A DNA stretch of 64,000 bases from Nymphaea colorata (taxonomy: Eukaryota > Streptophyta > Magnoliopsida > Nymphaeales > Nymphaeaceae), in the NCBI RefSeq assembly GCF_008831285.2, contig NC_045144.1, positions 3,898,268 through 3,962,267 of the forward strand, in the 5' to 3' direction. Below, piece after piece: positions 59,701 through 64,000 of the stretch (its first letter is position 1; each line of letters starts with the position of its first letter). The translations under genes were made by a program, and so were the position numbers. The notes under the pieces were generated by a model. That model was not told the origin of the DNA. It saw nothing but the letters and a program-made list of their open reading frames with translations, and searched no databases.

Positions 59701-61139
59701 CCATGAAATGGATAAATGTCCATGATGCACCAGTATTACCTATTACACTTGTATTAGAAAAGCAAGCCGATTTTAGGCCAGGAATTAATTATTATTGTCA
59801 TTCTAGAATTAGTGATGCAAGCATCTGGGTAAGCCTAACAGTAGCAATGCTTTTCTATTTGCAGGTGCACTAATTGCTTGTATAGCATTTAAACACCAAG
59901 ATCAGAAAGACAGGGCTGAGCGATTTCTAAAAAGCATAACGAACTCAATGGAAATTGTTTTGAGACACAATGTAAAGGTTTCGGTTGGACTTCTATCTCA
60001 AATGGCCGACATGTCTTCCAGATTTTCAGTTAAGGTACCAAGTGTCTCACCAAGAAAGCAGACAGGGTCTAGTCATACCATGGTTAAGGAGAGAACAGAT
60101 AATACCAATGGAGGCAATCACTATGGCGGACAATTACGGAATGAAGCAACTACTTCCAGCCGGAATAATCCTGATACCTTGGAAGACAGCATTGATGATT
60201 CTTGTGATGGCTCTTCTTTACTGGAGGATAACTTCAACAGATCAAGTTTGACAGTGTTTCCAATAGAGGGAAATGGAGGATCTTATATTAGAAAATATTT
60301 GGATAATGAAATTGCTGTTGATAGCACAGACGCTGTTGTCGACGAGCAGAAGTTGGAATCTGCTTGGTTGCAGGCAGTAGAGAAAGGTCCACTAGGATCA
60401 ACTGGCCAGCCAAAGCATGTGCGGAATCAAGTAACCTCGCAGGATGATTTCTTCAGTCATAACGAAACTGCCTCTGTGATGCAACCTGTTGCTGCAATTG
60501 GACATCCTGGAGAGGATGTGAATCCTAGAAGCCCGTCCATAGGGGTCATTGGAAGCAGGGTGCAAGTTCAAAAATACCTGGATAATCCTTGTCCTCTTTC
60601 GCCTAGCTTACTTCACATGAGGAGCTGCAAATATGATTCTGACACGTAAGTCATTCTTATGACCCATGTCGGCTGCTAGTGGTCATTCTAGCTTGTCCTT
60701 CGATCTCAGTAGTGCCAATTGCAATTGCTGAACTATCAAAGTGCCGACACTTTAAAATTAGAGGCATTAGGTTTGATTTTTGCTTGGGATTATGTCCCGA
60801 CTTGCATGTTTTCTAAAATGTGTTAAGAGGGTTGATACTCTTTGTAGGGGTGGATATGAGTCCGCGCCTGGTTGCAATGGAATCCTTTGCTGGAAAACCT
60901 TCGGGCATCGCAAGGGAAAGGTATGCATTTTAAAGCAGGATATGCCGGCCAGTGATGGCTTGTCAATAAAATAATGACTCGAGGCCTGACGAGAGTTAAA
61001 ATTCTTCCATCTGCTTCTAACTTTTTCCTTCATTGACACGTTCGCATGTCAGGCAAAGCCAATGAAAGCAGCTCGGTCTCACGGATCTAGATGGTGTTTA
61101 TGCGTCAAATGCTGTGGGAGATTAAGTAGCAATGCATGA
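53784..61139 (+). CDS. STI: STICHEL-type DnaX-like protein (trichome branching family)
   Basis: Plant STICHEL proteins resemble the bacterial DNA polymerase III gamma/tau subunit and control epidermal cell branching in Arabidopsis. Exons 53784-55904, 55996-56215, 58584-59144, 59865-60645, 60848-60920 and 61053-61139 join in frame at GT-AG sites to 1280 residues; Arabidopsis STICHEL is near 1218. The N-terminus has the family box LRLKKELSALGKARFLRDPE. Then comes FLYNWRHRSSGKGKWSF, a Ser/Pro-Arg stretch and the AAA core starting QKYRPRSFDELVG. Walker A is GPRGTGKT (residues 513-520), a zinc-type C-x2-C-x2-C is CGFCKEC, Walker B is VLLIDECH, sensor 1 is FIFITTEP and the arginine-finger box is ASRCQRYLF. 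Domain III (LLDLLELAMSS...) follows. The last exons give CWKTFGHRKGK and WCLCVKCCGRLSSNA. The 2.4-kb intron 2 carries a tandem repeat. Start ATG 53784 was chosen over the next Met at 53799. Confidence 0.92.
57570..58230 (+). repeat. Degenerate tandem repeat in STICHEL-type intron 2
   Basis: The motif ACTCCTAAAGTTGGTC followed by CACTGTTAAAACAAG, or close variants, recurs at about 57602, 57770, 57931 and 58188, at spacings near 165, 160 and 257 bases. Flanking parts repeat too: CCATGTCAATAGAAGCTT at 57721 and 58141, and ATGCAAACAC after several units. The units differ by substitutions and indels, so the array is old or is a set of related inserts. A GA-rich run (58038-58073) sits between units three and four. 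Confidence 0.6.
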
Positions 61140-64000
61140 GAAAGTTAAGAAGTCTGGGGGTTCAGGCGGGCTTGCACAGACAATTATGAAACTACTTGGA
61201 ATTGGAGTCCAAATGGAGGTAAATTGTCCGACCCCGTCCGTCATTTGATATTCTTTTGTGACCTGCAACTTCAACAAAATGACCCCCTTACGGAAGGTTA
61301 CACCTGGATATGACATGCCCGTGTCTCCATTCGAAAGGTGACAGCTCTGATGCTTGGTGACTATCTATAATTATGTATTCGAGAACAAAACGTTACACTC
61401 TGTACCCATCTCTGTCCCCATCTCTGTCTCTCTCCCCTCTGGATCCATGAAATAGGTACTCTGAGGAAGGCTCTTCTCGATGTATTCTATCCTTAAACTG
61501 AAACATCGGGCCCGTTGGAGTTATTGAGAGGTCATCATTCTTTGATGCCAACGTATCGCGATTGTTGGTTTACGATTAAACAATTACTAGTAGTCCAATT
61601 GCACGCGCACACGCATACTACCCACATTGCTTATGATGAATCGATTGGTGTTCTGAACAAATAAACGGAAATCAACTTTGTTCCTATTCGTCAGAGCAGG
61701 ACCAGGATATGGTTTGACCTTTTGTCGGTCGGACGTTAAATGTGTATTTCAGAATTTGATTGGACCCATATGCCGTGGTTTACTTCTCCCATGTTTCTCT
61801 TGTCATGGATAGGTTGATTTTTCCTTCTTATTTCACAATTGAAGCATATACGTATACATAAGTCTGAAGATGGGACTATTGCGATGAATAACTACATAAA
61901 ATCATAAAGAGGCTGTTAATGCTACAGTTGCTAATTTGGTCCCCACCCATACATTTGAGGTGTTGGGCATGTTTTGATATTCATTTTATGAACAGGCATG
62001 TTAAGGCCCAAATAAGTTGGGATAGTAGGGAGGCTATGACCGCGACGAGGGAAGTTAACTCCCGTAAAGATATAACTGGACAATTTTAGGTAAAGCGAAG
62101 TTTCAGTGATTTTTATCTTTAAGCTTGTTCAGGAAAAAAACAAATCGACCAATTCAGGCAAGAACCGTGCTGTGTTGTTGGAAAGATCGCTGATCATCAT
62201 GGCTTACAACCGAAGCAATCAGGACGAACGGTGCAACTACACTCATTCAATGGTCCATTCGTTTTAGCAACTCTTCTTTACCTATTACAAATACTATTAA
62301 TGTTAAGTGACATGGGTATTCCAGTAAGATGCATGTATTTGTGTCACTGTACCCGTATCTAAAGTGAGTAATTGACACACTCCAAGTTGATCTAAACTAC
62401 TCAATTAAATGATTATATATATATATATAGCCGTGACTTTAAAGCTCTTTACTTTTTCTTTTGTTTTTTTTTATTATTTTTTGAGTAATCGGGGTCCCGT
62501 GGAATGGAAGATGGGAAGAGGAAGAGGGAAGGAAACGAAGTGGCATGGGCTTCTCCCCTTCTGCTGGCCAATGGCGGTGTCAAGGCATTGGCCAGCGCCT
62601 TTCAGTGGTCACCGACCAACGGACGGTGCTGGTCGATAGTATGGGTGCTGCTGTCGGCCAGCGGAAAGGGGAGGAACCTGTTATGGCCGGAGATGTAGGC
62701 GGCTGAAAATGAAGATGAAGCAGCCGATGCCAACGCCAAAAGTTGCAGCCGTAAGCACTCAAGATCCTTGCGGTGGTAAATCCTATTGGCCCATTGATGG
62801 CCTTATAAAATTTTCTACACTTGCTGGACACAACCCCCGCTAAAATCTCCCAAGGGTAGAGGTACAAGAAGGGCTTCTCCACATTAAACTAGGGCTGAAC
62901 CTATTAAAAGACTATCAGTTTTAGGCCTTGCAAGCGTAGCTTACAAATTTAGTTCTAGCCTCACTCAACATGCACCATTCAACACCCACAAACAATCTGC
63001 CACATACAATCCCTAAAACGGGTAAACCATCCCCAGCCCCTAGGTGATCTTGCAGCTTGGGTTCGTGTCCTTAGCTCGTGAGCTTTGGAGGTAACCCCGA
63101 GTGTCTGCATGCCCGTAGGCAAGGCTGAAAGCAAGAACTCCCACCCTCGTCTCTGTAGGGTAAGTAGAGGAGAATTTGGCTGGAGCAAGTCCAGCATACA
63201 TCACCATGGCTGAAGGCCGAACCTTGGTATTCAGCACACCACCCTCATCAAGTGAGGAGCTAGTCGTCTCGTTGGATGAATGCGGTTCCCCTTGATCAAG
63301 ATGTGAACAACAAAGTCATTGCTATGTATTTCAACGACTAGTAGGAAGAAGGGAATGCATTTAGATGTATTATTGATAACCCCAAGTGTGCTTGACGTAT
63401 TAGGGGAGAGCAATCGCTGAGAAGGTGACAACAAACACCCTTCTTCTCCCTCGGATCAGCTTAGCTCACGGTTGTTGCAGCTGCTCCTTCTCCTCGGTAT
63501 GAACCACCAGAAAACAAGCTGAGATAGTCACAATCCAAATAATCGGAAAACAGTGTATTTCCAAATATCGTTAGGAGACTTCACTATGACTTAGTTTAAC
63601 CCCTATTGAATGATGATGATATTAAGGGGAAGCAAGCGCCGCTTAGCCCGAAGCTATGTCTCCTAACTGAACACGAACAGGGTTGTCCAAGCTCCTTTCC
63701 ACTGGCGGTTCAGCTTCCAGCTTCCCACTGCAAGATAGCCTCCAACAAGAACACCGAAATTACCAAGATGACAAGGTATAAAGCACAAAAACCTCAGGAG
63801 GAAGCACATCACCAGAAAGGCAGGTAAACCCCAGCAGCAGATGTGAAATGAGGTAAGGCAAGCACCGATTGACACCGGTGTAGGCGCACTATTGAGCAGA
63901 TATAGCACCTAGCTCCTCCTCCTTCACATCATGCTCAGTTCCAAGAATCCATAACGAAACAAAAATCAATGTACAATAAATAGAGAGGAATGAATTGGAA
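61140..64000. other. Intergenic stretch right of the STICHEL-type gene
   Basis: The first part is the 3' UTR and downstream region of the STICHEL-type gene. A short (AT)n lies at 62415-62430. From about 62880 to the right edge the sequence is less AT-rich and has open minus-strand frames (for example 63434-63231), with no motif I recognise. It may be part of a truncated transposon, but I see no LTR, inverted repeat or protein signature to support that. Confidence 0.4.

Overview
The window is nuclear DNA of a flowering plant. The evidence is spliced genes of plant-specific families (Alfin-like PHD protein, STICHEL-type DnaX protein, plant ANTH protein), initiator-tRNA-Met-primed Copia and Gypsy elements, AT-rich non-coding DNA and many dinucleotide microsatellites. 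I cannot place the species from sequence alone. No virus, bacterial or organellar block was recognised.

Layout. Positions 1-11.8 kb hold a three-level transposon nest. A degraded minus-strand Copia (A) runs off the left edge. A complete minus-strand Copia (B, 2574-10826, target duplication CTCAT) sits in A's gag. A hAT-like DNA transposon (7432-10401, 8-bp duplication ACAGCGGC) sits in B's leader and carries exon-like segments of an unidentified gene. A complete but mutated plus-strand relative of B (C, 12590-17724, duplication TGACT) follows. At 18.6-19.5 kb lie the last four exons of a CHIP-type U-box ubiquitin ligase. Its TPR-encoding exons are not visible, so the transposon cluster either fills an intron of more than 18 kb or has separated the gene from its 5' half.

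21.5-32.8 kb is an Alfin-like histone-reader gene with a 24-codon upstream ORF, a microsatellite-filled first intron and a 9.6-kb third intron. That intron contains a second hAT-like element (29227-30305, 8-bp duplication ATATGGAC). 35.2-36.5 kb (minus) is an intronless ANTH/AP180-type clathrin assembly gene. 39.4-41.4 kb holds coding-like minus-strand remnants, one a frameshifted exon of the methionine-salvage gene DEP1. 42.06-48.03 kb is a complete-ended minus-strand Gypsy element (duplication CATAT, older LTRs) that has lost most of its integrase. 53.3-61.1 kb is a six-exon STICHEL-type gene whose second intron carries a degenerate tandem repeat. The rest is intergenic, with no gene I can support.

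The host genes do not form a pathway. They are independent housekeeping or developmental genes (protein quality control, chromatin reading, endocytosis, cell-shape control) separated by retrotransposon-rich DNA. Exon boundaries were placed by hand from splice consensus, frame and family similarity, and LTR differences were counted by eye.
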